Shown here: one piece after another, positions 1-8,526 of the stretch
Layout of the letters: each line of letters opens with the position of its first letter
How positions within the stretch are numbered: position 1 is the stretch's first letter
Source of the DNA: an uncultured Oscillospiraceae bacterium
Lineage (GTDB): Bacteria; Bacillota; Clostridia; Oscillospirales; Oscillospiraceae
DNA: 64,000 nucleotides
NCBI GenBank assembly: GCA_934573735.1
Contig: CAKTMC010000009.1
Span: 25,574-89,573, forward strand
Direction: 5' to 3'
Made by a program: the position numbers and the translations under genes
The notes under the pieces: generated by a model
Told to the model about the DNA's origin: nothing
Database searches by the model: none
What the model saw: only the letters and a program-made list of their open reading frames with translations

Positions 1-1
1 C

Positions 2-733
2 TCCGGCTCCATCGGCTGGTCTCAGCTTGCAGCGGCAGATCCCGACGGCATGACCATCGGCTTCATGAACCTGCCCAACTTCAACAGCTCCATCGTTAAG
101 GAGCTCGGCACCTACACCACCGCAGACTTCGCAGCGATCTGCAACCACGTCACCGAGACCTCTCTGGTCATCTGCCGCGCTGACGAGACTCGCTTTGACG
201 ACATCGAGGGTCTTGTAGCATACGCCAAGGAGAACGACACCGTTGCCTCCACCAACGGTCCTCAGGCCTCCAACCACATCGGCGCACAGGCCTTTGCAAA
301 TTCCGCAGGCTTTAAGTACACCGACGTCCCCCAGGGCAACACCGCTGACGAGATTCTGTCTCTGCTGGGCGGCGAGGCTGACTGGTGCGTAGTCAAGGCT
401 GCCGATATCGTCGGCCGTACCGATGTTAAGGTTCTTGCCGTATTCTCCGCAGAGCGTCTGGCTGAGTACCCCGACGTCCCGACTCTGGGCGAAAAGGGCT
501 TCTATGACAAGTGGCTCGGCTCCTCTCGCTGCATCGTCGCTCCCGCGGGCGTAAGCGAGGAGGTCATCAAGTTCTACGAGAACGCCTTCAAGCAGGCTAT
601 GGAGGATCCTGATTACCTCGCAGCAGCCTCCGAGTTTGCAACCGATTTCAAGGATGCAGCCACCACCGCAGCTCTCATCGAGGAGCAGCAGGTATTCACC
701 GAGGGTCTGGCCTCCGGCTTCTGGTACGAATAA
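2..733 (+). CDS. tctC: Tripartite tricarboxylate transporter, substrate-binding protein TctC (5' end missing)
   Basis: Extracytoplasmic binding protein of a TctABC secondary transporter; it captures a carboxylate (citrate, other di/tricarboxylates or related acids) and delivers it to TctA/TctB. The reading frame is open from base 2, so the gene runs in from outside the window; the signal peptide and lipobox are not visible. The visible part starts with the family's GSIGW...AAADPDGMTIG segment and continues through the NHIGAQAF and GEADW regions typical of Bug/TctC proteins. tctB and tctA follow on the same strand. A strong hairpin terminator lies between this gene and tctB, which would make the binding protein more abundant than the membrane subunits. 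Codon use is C-ending and AAG-rich, as in highly expressed genes. The substrate cannot be told from sequence. Confidence 0.9.
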   Translation, partial: SGSIGWSQLAAADPDGMTIGFMNLPNFNSSIVKELGTYTTADFAAICNHVTETSLVICRADETRFDDIEGLVAYAKENDTVASTNGPQASNHIGAQAFANSAGFKYTDVPQGNTADEILSLLGGEADWCVVKAADIVGRTDVKVLAVFSAERLAEYPDVPTLGEKGFYDKWLGSSRCIVAPAGVSEEVIKFYENAFKQAMEDPDYLAAASEFATDFKDAATTAALIEEQQVFTEGLASGFWYE

Positions 734-761
734 TCACTTGACACAGCATTTCCCGACATAA

Positions 762-792
762 AAAGGGCGGGGTCAAACCCGCCCTTTCTCTA
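762..792 (+). terminator. Hairpin terminator/attenuator after tctC
   Basis: A 10-bp stem (AAAGGGCGGG, 762-771, with CCCGCCCTTT, 778-787) and a 6-nt loop lie just after the tctC stop, with only a short, interrupted T-rich tail. It probably trims or terminates the tctC message before tctB, as is common after binding-protein genes. Confidence 0.7.
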
Positions 793-963
793 TCAAAATT
801 TTTGGGCGGCGGTTTATTGTATTTGAGGCGGGGCTTGCCCACCTCGAGCTACCCCGCTGCTCTGCAATATGGATGCGGCAAAGGGTACTTGCCTTTGCCA
901 GGCTGACATAGCAAAAAAATCCCGTGCGTATTCGATTTTTCGATTTATAGGAGGGAATGTCCC

Positions 964-1413
964 TTGAAAATGAAGAAAACCGATATAGGTGTCGTAGCGT
1001 TCATGTACGCCGTCTGCGCGTTCTTCTACGTCTACAGCTTCAAGCTCTCTGCCTCGAGCAAGACCTATCCCACATTCACGATAGCTCTGCTCTTCGGCCT
1101 TACGACCCTGTATCTTGTCCAGATGATAATTGCCGCGCGCAAGTTCGGCGTGGAAAGCGGCGCTGACGAGGTTTTTGCCGGCTTCAAGCCCATGCAGTTC
1201 TTCGTTTCGCTCGCCCTTACTGTTGTATATTTCTTCATGATGAAGTATATAGGCTTCTTCACCGCAACGATTGTTTTCATGATAGCCTCGCTTTTGTACC
1301 TCAAGGTGCGCCCCGTGCCCATGATAATCACCGTTGTTGCGATGAATCTGCTCATCTACTTGGCCTTCGTGAAGTTTCTCGGCGTCAGGCTGCCCTCCGG
1401 GCTGCTGTTCTGA
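964..1413 (+). CDS. tctB: Tripartite tricarboxylate transporter small membrane subunit TctB
   Basis: Small integral membrane subunit of the TctABC transporter, 149 aa, the usual TctB size. Four hydrophobic segments are visible (about residues 8-26, 36-54, 77-97 and 100-145, the last region holding closely spaced helices). The start is a TTG at 964, about 7 bases after an AGGAGGG ribosome binding site (near 950-956); an in-frame ATG lies two codons later. tctA starts 14 bases after the stop, so the two membrane subunits are cotranscribed. TctB is poorly conserved in sequence, so the assignment rests on size, topology and position between tctC and tctA. Confidence 0.85.
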   Translation: MKMKKTDIGVVAFMYAVCAFFYVYSFKLSASSKTYPTFTIALLFGLTTLYLVQMIIAARKFGVESGADEVFAGFKPMQFFVSLALTVVYFFMMKYIGFFTATIVFMIASLLYLKVRPVPMIITVVAMNLLIYLAFVKFLGVRLPSGLLF

Positions 1414-1427
1414 GGAGGGTATAAATT

Positions 1428-2945
1428 ATGCTTGAAACCTTACAGCTAATGGGTCAGGGCTTTATCAGCGCCTTGACTTGGATAAATCTCCTTGCCATGG
1501 CAGGCGGTGTCGCACTCGGTATCGTCATCGGCTGTCTGCCCGGTCTTTCGGCTGCAATGGGCGTTGCGCTCATGCTGCCCCTGACCTTCACCATGGACCC
1601 CGACACGGGGCTTATCGTCCTTGGCGCCATTTACTGCGGCGCAATCTTCGGCGGCTCCATATCCGCTATACTTATCCACACCCCCGGCACTCCGGCCTCC
1701 GCCGCGACCGCCATCGAGGGCTATCAGATGACCCTACAGGGAAAAGCGGGCAAGGCGCTGGCTACCGCCTGCTGGAGCTCCTTCTGGGGCGGACTTCTGA
1801 GCTGCATCTCGCTGTACTTCTTCTCCCCGCTGCTTGCTCAGCTCGCGCTCAAGTTCATGTCGGCGGAGAAGTTCTGGCTCGGCATCTTCGGTCTTACGAT
1901 TATTGCGGGCGTTTCCAGTAAGAGCATCGTCAAGGGACTCATGTCCGGCGCGCTCGGTCTGCTCATCTCCTGCATCGGTCTTGACCCCATCGACGGCACC
2001 AAGCGCTTTATGTTCGGTCAGGCGTTTCTTGCCGAGGGCGTAAACGTCACCTGCGCGCTTATCGGTCTGTTCTCCATGTCTCAGGTCTTTATCCTTGCCG
2101 AAAAGGCCATCAAGCAGCGCGCCAAGGCCGCCAAATTCTCGGACAAAATCCGTCTGACCCGCGAGGAGAAAAAGCTGCTCGCGCCCACCGTTATCCGCTC
2201 CTGGATAATCGGTAATATCATCGGCATCCTGCCCGGCGCGGGTGCGTCCATCGCCTGCTTCATGGGCTATAATAACGCAAAGCAGTTCTCCAAGCACAAG
2301 GAGGACTTCGGTCACGGCTCCATCGAGGGAGTCTGCGGCTCCGAGGCTGCAAACAACGCCGTCACCGGCGGCTCCCTGATACCGATGCTGACCCTTGGTA
2401 TCCCCGGCGAGTCCGTCACTGCGGTTTTGATGGGCGGTCTGGTCATTCAGGGTCTTGCCCCGGGACCGGAGCTCTTTACAAAGCACGCCGCCATGACCTA
2501 TACCTTCTTCGCCGGCTTCGTGCTCGTGCAGTTTTTCATGCTTGCCATCGGCACCCTCGGCTGCCGCGGCTTTGCGCAGATTTCCCGACTGTCTGATGCG
2601 ATACTCATCCCCTGCGTTACCGTGCTCTGCTTTGTCGGCTCCTATGCCATTCACAAGAACCTCAGCGACGTGGTCATCATGCTCATATTCGGTATGCTCG
2701 GCTATCTGATGCGCAAGTTTGACCTCAACACCGCCGCCGTCGTTCTGGCGCTGATACTCGGACCGATAAGCGAGAAGGGACTGCGCGGCGCACTGCGCGT
2801 CAGCAGCGGCGATATAAGCTGCCTCTTCGCCTCCCCGGTAAGCTGGGTGCTTATCATCCTGAGCATCGTCGGCATCTTCTCCCCGATACTTATGACCAAG
2901 TTCGAGAAAAAGGTCTCCGGCGGCGAGGTGCTCGAGGAGCAATAA
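1428..2945 (+). CDS. tctA: Tripartite tricarboxylate transporter large permease subunit TctA
   Basis: Main permease of the TctABC system, 505 aa with many hydrophobic helices, as expected for TctA (about 500 aa, 11-12 helices). The N-terminal glycine/proline motif GIVIGCLPGLSAAMG (about residues 31-45) and the repeated GILPGAGASIA motif in the middle are family signatures; the two halves reflect an internal duplication. The start has a good GGAGG ribosome binding site a few bases after tctB. The gene ends at a strong terminator. It imports a carboxylate with a proton or sodium ion across the cell membrane; the exact substrate is unknown. Confidence 0.93.
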   Translation: MLETLQLMGQGFISALTWINLLAMAGGVALGIVIGCLPGLSAAMGVALMLPLTFTMDPDTGLIVLGAIYCGAIFGGSISAILIHTPGTPASAATAIEGYQMTLQGKAGKALATACWSSFWGGLLSCISLYFFSPLLAQLALKFMSAEKFWLGIFGLTIIAGVSSKSIVKGLMSGALGLLISCIGLDPIDGTKRFMFGQAFLAEGVNVTCALIGLFSMSQVFILAEKAIKQRAKAAKFSDKIRLTREEKKLLAPTVIRSWIIGNIIGILPGAGASIACFMGYNNAKQFSKHKEDFGHGSIEGVCGSEAANNAVTGGSLIPMLTLGIPGESVTAVLMGGLVIQGLAPGPELFTKHAAMTYTFFAGFVLVQFFMLAIGTLGCRGFAQISRLSDAILIPCVTVLCFVGSYAIHKNLSDVVIMLIFGMLGYLMRKFDLNTAAVVLALILGPISEKGLRGALRVSSGDISCLFASPVSWVLIILSIVGIFSPILMTKFEKKVSGGEVLEEQ

Positions 2946-2961
2946 TCGCATATTAGCTTCA

Positions 2962-2991
2962 ATCCCGAACCGTAAACGTTCGGGATTTTTT
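2962..2991 (+). terminator. Rho-independent terminator of the tct operon
   Basis: Stem ATCCCGAAC (2962-2970) with GTTCGGGAT (2978-2986), 7-nt loop, followed by a T run to 2991. Confidence 0.85.
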
Positions 2992-3024
2992 ATGCTCTGC
3001 CCCAACTATTGACGACATGGAACC

Positions 3025-3061
3025 AAAAACTCCCCCTGTGCAGATAGCACAGGGGGGAGTT
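3025..3061 (-). terminator. Rho-independent terminator of pgi
   Basis: On the minus strand a long stem (AACTCCCCCTGTGC and its complement, 3028-3061, one bulged base) is followed by a T run (the A run at 3025-3029 on the plus strand). It lies 18 bases beyond the pgi stop codon. Confidence 0.8.
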
Positions 3062-3079
3062 CAAGCCAATATCAGATAA

Positions 3080-4354
3080 TCAAGTTCCGGGCTTACCGAG
3101 CATACGGAACATATTCTTCTTATACGCCTCGACACCGGGCTGATTGAAGGGGTTCACGCCGGACATATAGCCGGAGATCGCGCAGGCGACCTCGAAGAAG
3201 CACACGAGAGCAGCAAAGCCCTCCTCATTGCGCTCGGGAAGCTCAATGACGATGTTCGGCACACCGCCGGAGATATGCGCCTCCTTGACCGCATCCGCCG
3301 CCGTGCGGCAGACGTCGGCAAGCTCACGCCCCGCTATATAGTTGAGCCCGTCGGCGTTCGCGCTCTCAAAGGGCACGGTGAAGCTGCGGCGGCTGCGGGT
3401 GAAGCGGACAACGGACTCCATCAGCATACGCGGCCCCTCCTGAATGTACTGACCCATGGAGTGCAGATCCGCGGTAAACTCAACGGAGGCGGGGAAGATG
3501 CCTATACCGTCCTTACCCTCGCTCTCACCGTAAAGCTGCTTCCACCACTCGGCCATAAAGCGGAAGCTCGGCTCGTAGCAGGCCAGTATCTCCACGCCGT
3601 AGCCCTGAGAGTAGAGCTTCTGACGCGCGGCGGCGTACTGCCATGCGGGGTTTTCGGGGGAGCGCAGGTCGAGCGCCTGCATCTCGGCAATGGCGGCGTT
3701 TATTACGCGCTCAACGTCGATGCCCGCGACTGCCATCGGCAGCAGACCGACGGCGGAGAGCACACTAAAGCGCCCGCCCACGTCGTCGGGAACGACAAAG
3801 CTGGTCCAGCCCTCTGCATCGGCAAGAGACTTGAGCACACCGCGATGTGCGTCGGTCGTTGCGAAGATATGCTTACCCGCGTCCTCGCCGTACTTCTTGG
3901 CAAGCAGCTCACGGAAAATGCGGAAGGAGACGGCGGGCTCAAGCGTCGTGCCGGACTTGGATATGACGTTTACGTCAAAGTCCATGTCGCCGAGCTGCTC
4001 AAGCGTATCGCAGAGCGCATCGGGGGAGAGGCCGTTGCCGACAAAGAACACACGCGGATCGTCCTTGCCGGGAATGGGCTTGAGAAGCTCTATGGCGCCG
4101 CGCGCGCCGAGATAGGAGCCGCCTATGCCGATGACGACCAGAGCCTTGGAGCGGCTTCTTATAAGCCTTGCCGCGTCCAGAATGGCGGGCAGCTCGCCGT
4201 CGCGTATGCGCCGGGGCAGCTCAAGCCAGCCGGTAAACTCTGCGCCCGCGCCGCTGCGGGAAGTAAGCGTTTCATGCGCCTCGGCAGCCTTGGCAAAATC
4301 GGGGCCGCCCTCGGCAAAGAATTTTTCAACGCCGGAAAGATCGACTTTTATCAT
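3080..4354 (-). CDS. pgi: Glucose-6-phosphate isomerase
   Basis: Interconverts glucose-6-phosphate and fructose-6-phosphate in glycolysis/gluconeogenesis, in the cytoplasm. With the ATG at 4354 the protein is 424 aa, typical of the short bacterial PGI. That start is preferred over an upstream one at 4399 because an AGGAGG site sits 9-10 bases before it. SIS-fold motifs are visible: GIGGSYLGARG (about 76-86), FVGNGLSPDAL (104-114) and the phosphate-binding SKSGTTLEP (132-140). YGESEGKDG carries the catalytic glutamate region, and a lysine-bearing VEAYKKN stretch lies near the C-terminus. It has its own promoter and terminator, so it is monocistronic. Confidence 0.95.
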   Translation of the reverse strand: MIKVDLSGVEKFFAEGGPDFAKAAEAHETLTSRSGAGAEFTGWLELPRRIRDGELPAILDAARLIRSRSKALVVIGIGGSYLGARGAIELLKPIPGKDDPRVFFVGNGLSPDALCDTLEQLGDMDFDVNVISKSGTTLEPAVSFRIFRELLAKKYGEDAGKHIFATTDAHRGVLKSLADAEGWTSFVVPDDVGGRFSVLSAVGLLPMAVAGIDVERVINAAIAEMQALDLRSPENPAWQYAAARQKLYSQGYGVEILACYEPSFRFMAEWWKQLYGESEGKDGIGIFPASVEFTADLHSMGQYIQEGPRMLMESVVRFTRSRRSFTVPFESANADGLNYIAGRELADVCRTAADAVKEAHISGGVPNIVIELPERNEEGFAALVCFFEVACAISGYMSGVNPFNQPGVEAYKKNMFRMLGKPGT

Positions 4355-4390
4355 TAGAATACAGCCTCCTGCATAGTAGATTCTGAAAAT

Positions 4391-4418
4391 ATTATACACC
4401 CATTTTTTTATTCTTCAA
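4391..4418 (-). promoter_or_regulatory. SigA-type promoter of pgi
   Basis: On the minus strand TTGAAG (4413-4418) and TATAAT (4391-4396) are separated by 16 bases, upstream of the pgi ribosome binding site. Confidence 0.65.
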
Positions 4419-4449
4419 CACTATTTTTCCGCTTTCCTCCTGACGCAGG

Positions 4450-5586
4450 CTAAAGCCCGAACAGCGACAGCGCAAGCCGCCCCCAAAGCCCGAAATAGCC
4501 GAGCTTAGCCACGCTCTCCGCCGCAACGACCGGCAGCTCACGCAAAAGCTCCCCGCCCAATATGACCTGCACCGAGCCGAGCCTTGCTCCGAGCTCGACC
4601 GGCGCTGTGACGCTCTCCGGCAGAGTGAGCTTATACTCTGGTATCTCGCCGCTCTTTGCCCTCAGCGCGTACTCGCTCCCCTCATAGGCGCAGCGCAGGC
4701 TTGCCGCCCGCCCCAGCTCTACCGGGATATCCGGCAGCTCAAGGGCTTGCAGCGGACAGAGCGTATAGCTTGCAAAGGCGTAGTTTAATAGCGTTTTCGC
4801 GTCGTTATTGCGGGAATTTATGCTCTCGCCGTGCATGATGACCGCGATATATTCCACGCCCTCGCGCTCTGCCGTCGCCGAGAGGCAATACATCGCCGTC
4901 GAGGTGTAGCCGGTCTTCAGTCCCGTGCAGCCCTCGTACCAGTAGACAAGCTTATTGGTATTGCTCAGCTCAAATTTGCCCTCGCGTATGCTGTCCATCC
5001 ATATCGTCGTATAGCCCTTTATAAGCTCGTGTCGGATAAGCTCACGGCTCATCACCGCGACGTCGTAGGCACTTGTGTAGTGCTCCCCGTCATCAAACAG
5101 CCCCGTGCAGCCGGTAAAATGCGTGTCGCTCAAGCCGAGCTCCGCGGCGCGGCGGTTCATGCGCTCGACAAATAGCTGCTCCGTCCCGCTTATATGCTCC
5201 GCCATCGCTACGGCGCAGTCGTTTGCGGAGACTACGGCAATACACTTGAGCATATCGTCCACGCTCATTTTCTCGCCCTCCTCAAGATATACGCAGCTTC
5301 CTCCGAAGGAGGCGGCGCGGGCGCTCGCCGTGACCGTGTCGTCAAGCGCAAGGTGGCCGCTCTCTATGTCCTCGACTATAAGAAGCATCGTCATGATTTT
5401 TGTGACGCTGGCGGGAAAAATGCGCTCGTGGGCGTTTTTCTCGTATAATATCTCACCAGTGTATTTCTCCATGAGTATCGCCGAGGGAGCCTGAATTGCT
5501 ATCTCTCCGTCACGCAGAGCCTCGGCGTGGGCGGCGGGGGAGAGGAGCAGGGAGAAAAGAATGAAAAAGTAAAAAAATCGTTTCAT
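4450..5586 (-). CDS. D-alanyl-D-alanine carboxypeptidase (PBP5/DacF family)
   Basis: Trims the terminal D-alanine from peptidoglycan stem peptides outside the membrane. All three penicillin-binding motifs are present and correctly spaced: SVTK (Ser60/Lys63), SAN (120-122) and KTG (224-226). A cleavable signal peptide covers residues 1-21 (ending AHA). The 378-aa protein continues after the catalytic domain with a beta-rich C-terminal domain (about 280-360) and a final hydrophobic/amphipathic segment, as in PBP5/DacF proteins that lie against the membrane. A GGAGG site precedes the ATG. DacF is often sporulation-linked in Firmicutes, but there is no spoIIA operon here, so vegetative or spore use cannot be decided. 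Confidence 0.92.
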   Translation of the reverse strand: MKRFFYFFILFSLLLSPAAHAEALRDGEIAIQAPSAILMEKYTGEILYEKNAHERIFPASVTKIMTMLLIVEDIESGHLALDDTVTASARAASFGGSCVYLEEGEKMSVDDMLKCIAVVSANDCAVAMAEHISGTEQLFVERMNRRAAELGLSDTHFTGCTGLFDDGEHYTSAYDVAVMSRELIRHELIKGYTTIWMDSIREGKFELSNTNKLVYWYEGCTGLKTGYTSTAMYCLSATAEREGVEYIAVIMHGESINSRNNDAKTLLNYAFASYTLCPLQALELPDIPVELGRAASLRCAYEGSEYALRAKSGEIPEYKLTLPESVTAPVELGARLGSVQVILGGELLRELPVVAAESVAKLGYFGLWGRLALSLFGL

Positions 5587-6028
5587 ATCGGCCTCCGAAA
5601 ATGTTTATAAAACACTATGCGGATAGGCGGAGGCTTATGCGCCGGTTTACAAAGTTATGTATATTTCGACAGCTTTCATTGCATACGCATTTCTGGCTCA
5701 ACATCTCTAAGGCTTGAAAATCAAAAAAGTTTTGCACATTATCAACAGAGTTTTCAACAGCCTCCACATTGCATATTCGCGGTTTATTCACATTTTTGGT
5801 TTACATAACATTATTACAAAGTGTAAAAGAAAGAAAAACGTATGTTTACAGTCCGGCTTCTAATATAAACGGCAGATCGCCTTTTGAAAAAGCGCTCCGT
5901 GTTCACGAATATAATATATATTATTTACAAAATCTTTGTTGACGCAAATCGCGTTGACGAGTAAAATGGTAATGTTGTAAAGATCAGCCTGTAGAAGTTT
6001 TATAAATAAAAAGCTAAGGGGTGCGAAG
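5587..6028. other. Intergenic region with divergent control sequences
   Basis: 442 bases between the divergent carboxypeptidase and AI-2E-type permease genes. It is AT-rich and has no convincing gene. It holds the leader of the carboxypeptidase (GGAGG just upstream of its start) and, on the plus strand, a good promoter at 5939-5967. Short poly-A/T tracts and near-matches to DnaA boxes around 5740-5775 are not clustered enough to call an origin. Confidence 0.6.
5939..5967 (+). promoter_or_regulatory. SigA-type promoter of the AI-2E family permease gene
   Basis: TTGACG (5939-5944), 17-base spacer, TAAAAT (5962-5967), about 60 bases upstream of the start codon. Confidence 0.65.
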
Positions 6029-7309
6029 ATGAACCGGCATTTCAAATGGGATAAAAAATATCTTTACTGGGGCATAACCGCGTTCTGCGTGATTGCCTGT
6101 GCAATTCTCTTTTTCATGGCGCTCAATTATATGCCCGGCGTCGTCAAGGCGATAAAATCCCTGTTCGGAATTCTCAGCCCCTTCATCTGGGGTCTTGCCA
6201 TCACCTATATTCTGCTGCCGCTCGTCAAGGCGCTGCAAAATAACGTGTTTGGCTCCCTGAGTAAGTCCCTGTATAAGAAAAAGCCGGAAAAGGCTGGGCG
6301 CTTTGCCCGCGGTATGTCCGTGCTTGTCGCGGAGATAATCTTTGTCGCGGTCATCGTTGCGATATTCTATCTCATAATTCCTCAGTTGATAAGCAGCATT
6401 ACGACCATAGTCGAAAACAGCTCGACCTATATCGCAAATACCACCAAATGGATCGAAAACCTGCTCAGCGATAATCCCGAGATAGAAAAATATGTGCTCG
6501 ATACCTTCAACAGCGTCAGCGAGGATCTGAAAAACTGGCTTACCAATACCGTCCTCCCCGGCATCGGCAACATTGCCGCAAGCGTCACGAGCGGCATAAT
6601 AAGCGTTGTCAAGGCGCTGTATAACCTCGTCATCGGCATCATCGTCTCCATCTACATCCTCGGCAATTTCGAGGGCTTCAAGGCAAGCTCCAAGAAGCTC
6701 ATGTACACCGTATTCTCCCTTGAAAACGCGGAGAAGCTGCGCGAGGGGCTCAGCTTTACCGATAAGACCTTCATGGGCTTTATAACCGGCAAGCTCCTTG
6801 ACTCTGCGATAATCGGTCTTATATGCTACATCGGCTGCGCGCTGCTGAACATACCCTATGCTCTGCTCGTCAGCGTCATCGTCGGCATCACAAACGTCAT
6901 ACCCTTCTTCGGCCCCTTCATCGGAGCCGTCCCGAGTGCGCTGCTGATTTTGCTGGTAAGCCCGCTCAAGTGCCTGATATTCGTTATCTTTATCATCGTT
7001 TTGCAGCAGGTGGACGGCAATATCATCGGACCGAAAATTCTCGGCAGCTCCATCGGCATCAACGGCTTCTGGGTCATGTTCTCCATCATCCTCGGCGGCG
7101 GTCTGTTCGGCTTCTGGGGTATGCTGCTCGGCGTGCCGGTGTTCGTCGTGATTTATGCCATTATCTGCGGGCATATCGACAAAAAGCTAAAAAACAGAGA
7201 TCTCCCGTGGGAGACCTCCGATTATCTGAATATGGACCATATAGACCCCGCCACACGCCGACCTATAATGAAGGAAAAGCCGGAAGCGGCGGAAAAGGCT
7301 CAGGAATGA
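6029..7309 (+). CDS. AI-2E family transporter (UPF0118, YtvI-like)
   Basis: Polytopic membrane protein of 426 aa. Hydrophobic helices lie at about residues 12-60 (two), 95-120, 190-215 and 250-370 (several). A less hydrophobic stretch lies between helices 3 and 4 (about 120-190), and the tail is charged. Conserved family features include the region around DKTFMGFITGK and the P-F-F-GP motif near the fifth/sixth helices (VIPFFGPFIGA). Members export autoinducer-2 or small ions (the TqsA and YtvI/sodium-proton groups), so the substrate is open. An AGGGG site precedes the ATG. Its last bases overlap, tail to tail, the end of the cysteine desulfurase gene on the other strand. Confidence 0.85.
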   Translation: MNRHFKWDKKYLYWGITAFCVIACAILFFMALNYMPGVVKAIKSLFGILSPFIWGLAITYILLPLVKALQNNVFGSLSKSLYKKKPEKAGRFARGMSVLVAEIIFVAVIVAIFYLIIPQLISSITTIVENSSTYIANTTKWIENLLSDNPEIEKYVLDTFNSVSEDLKNWLTNTVLPGIGNIAASVTSGIISVVKALYNLVIGIIVSIYILGNFEGFKASSKKLMYTVFSLENAEKLREGLSFTDKTFMGFITGKLLDSAIIGLICYIGCALLNIPYALLVSVIVGITNVIPFFGPFIGAVPSALLILLVSPLKCLIFVIFIIVLQQVDGNIIGPKILGSSIGINGFWVMFSIILGGGLFGFWGMLLGVPVFVVIYAIICGHIDKKLKNRDLPWETSDYLNMDHIDPATRRPIMKEKPEAAEKAQE

Positions 7310-8439
7310 GCAAGCGTATCGTGCGCCGCCTTGAGCGCGTCACAGAGGAGAGCTATGTCCTCCTGAGTTGTGTAGCGTGAAAGCCCGATACGAATAGCGC
7401 CGTCTATCGTCCGCGCATCAAGCCCCATAGCCTCAAGCACATGGCTCCGCCCGCCTTTTTTGCAGGCGGAGCTTTTTGACACATAAATGCCCTGCGCCTC
7501 CATGAAGTTCATCAAAACCTCGCTGCGCCAGCCGGGGAGGGAGACGCTGAGAATATGGGGCGCTGCGTCCGGCGCGGATATGACGCGAAGCTCCGGAATC
7601 TCCGTGCTTAGCCGCGTTATCGCCGCCTGACGCAAAGCCTTCATGCGCTCGATGTTTTCCGTCATGGACTTTGCGGCAAGCTCACAGGCAGCGCCGAAGG
7701 CCGCTATCTGCGGCATGGCCTCCGTCCCGGCGCGAAGTCCGCTTTCCTGACTGCCGCCCATAATTATCGGCTTGAGCTTCAGCCCCGATTTGATGTATAA
7801 TGCGCCTATGCCCTTCGGTGCGTGTATCTTGTGACCGCTGATGCTTATCATGTCGGCGCCCAGAGTCTTTGCCCTGAAGGGGAGCTTCATAAAGCCCTGA
7901 ACCGCATCAGTATGCAGCAGAGCCCTGGAGCCTGCGCGCTTTAATTCCCGCGAAACGGCGGCAATATCCGTAATTGCGCCGGTTTCGTTGTTGACCAGCA
8001 TGAGAGATACGAGTATAGTATCATCACGGAGGGCGTCCATCACCGACTGCACCGGTATCACGCCATGCTTGTCGGGCATCAGGCGCGTTACCTCAAAGCC
8101 GCGCCGCTCCAATTCGTCAAGTGATTTGCGCACCGCGTCATGCTCGACGGCGGAGCTTATGATATGCTTGCCGCGCCGCTTCATGTATTCCGCGCCCGAT
8201 AAGAGCGCCCAGTTGTCGCTCTCGGAGCCGCAGGAGGTAAAATAAAGCTCTGCGGGAGTGCAGCCGAGAGCGTCGGCGACCTGCTTGCGGCAAAAGTCCA
8301 AAAGCTTTTTCGCCTCGCGTCCCTTGGTGTGGGTGGAGCTGGGGTTTCCGTAGCAGCGCGCCATCGCGTCGCTTGCCGCGGCAAGCGCCTCGGGGCAGAC
8401 CATCGTGGTCGCAGCGTTGTCAAGATAATGCTCGTTCAT
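7300..8439 (-). CDS. Cysteine desulfurase (NifS/IscS family)
   Basis: PLP enzyme that removes sulfur from cysteine as an enzyme-bound persulfide, supplying Fe-S cluster assembly or tRNA thiolation. The start at 8439 gives 379 aa; a GAGG site lies upstream and the protein then begins MNEHYLDNAATT, the classical N-terminus. The PLP lysine is K204 in SGHKIHAPKG, the preceding HTDAVQG motif is intact, and the active-site cysteine is C326 in SSACKKGG. The short loop with one Cys before GG resembles the NifS-like group found next to thiI in Firmicutes, but no thiI or iscU is adjacent. The neighbouring divergent gene, mtaB, also works in tRNA sulfur chemistry. Confidence 0.93.
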   Translation of the reverse strand: MNEHYLDNAATTMVCPEALAAASDAMARCYGNPSSTHTKGREAKKLLDFCRKQVADALGCTPAELYFTSCGSESDNWALLSGAEYMKRRGKHIISSAVEHDAVRKSLDELERRGFEVTRLMPDKHGVIPVQSVMDALRDDTILVSLMLVNNETGAITDIAAVSRELKRAGSRALLHTDAVQGFMKLPFRAKTLGADMISISGHKIHAPKGIGALYIKSGLKLKPIIMGGSQESGLRAGTEAMPQIAAFGAACELAAKSMTENIERMKALRQAAITRLSTEIPELRVISAPDAAPHILSVSLPGWRSEVLMNFMEAQGIYVSKSSACKKGGRSHVLEAMGLDARTIDGAIRIGLSRYTTQEDIALLCDALKAAHDTLAHS

Positions 8440-8526
8440 ATAGGCAATCCTCGTTTTCAAAACTATATTATTTAATATATAAGATTATATCATCCGGTAT
8501 TGATAACCGTGATTTGGGAGATGACC

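Noticed and set aside
5735..5790. TTATCAACA/TTTTCAACA-like sequences suggesting DnaA boxes
   Set aside because: Only near-matches, not clustered, and no dnaA, dnaN or origin genes nearby.
5985..5998. CAGCCTGTAGAAG, similar to the CTGTAGACAAA repeats
   Set aside because: No preceding hairpin and no similarity beyond about 11 bases; probably chance.
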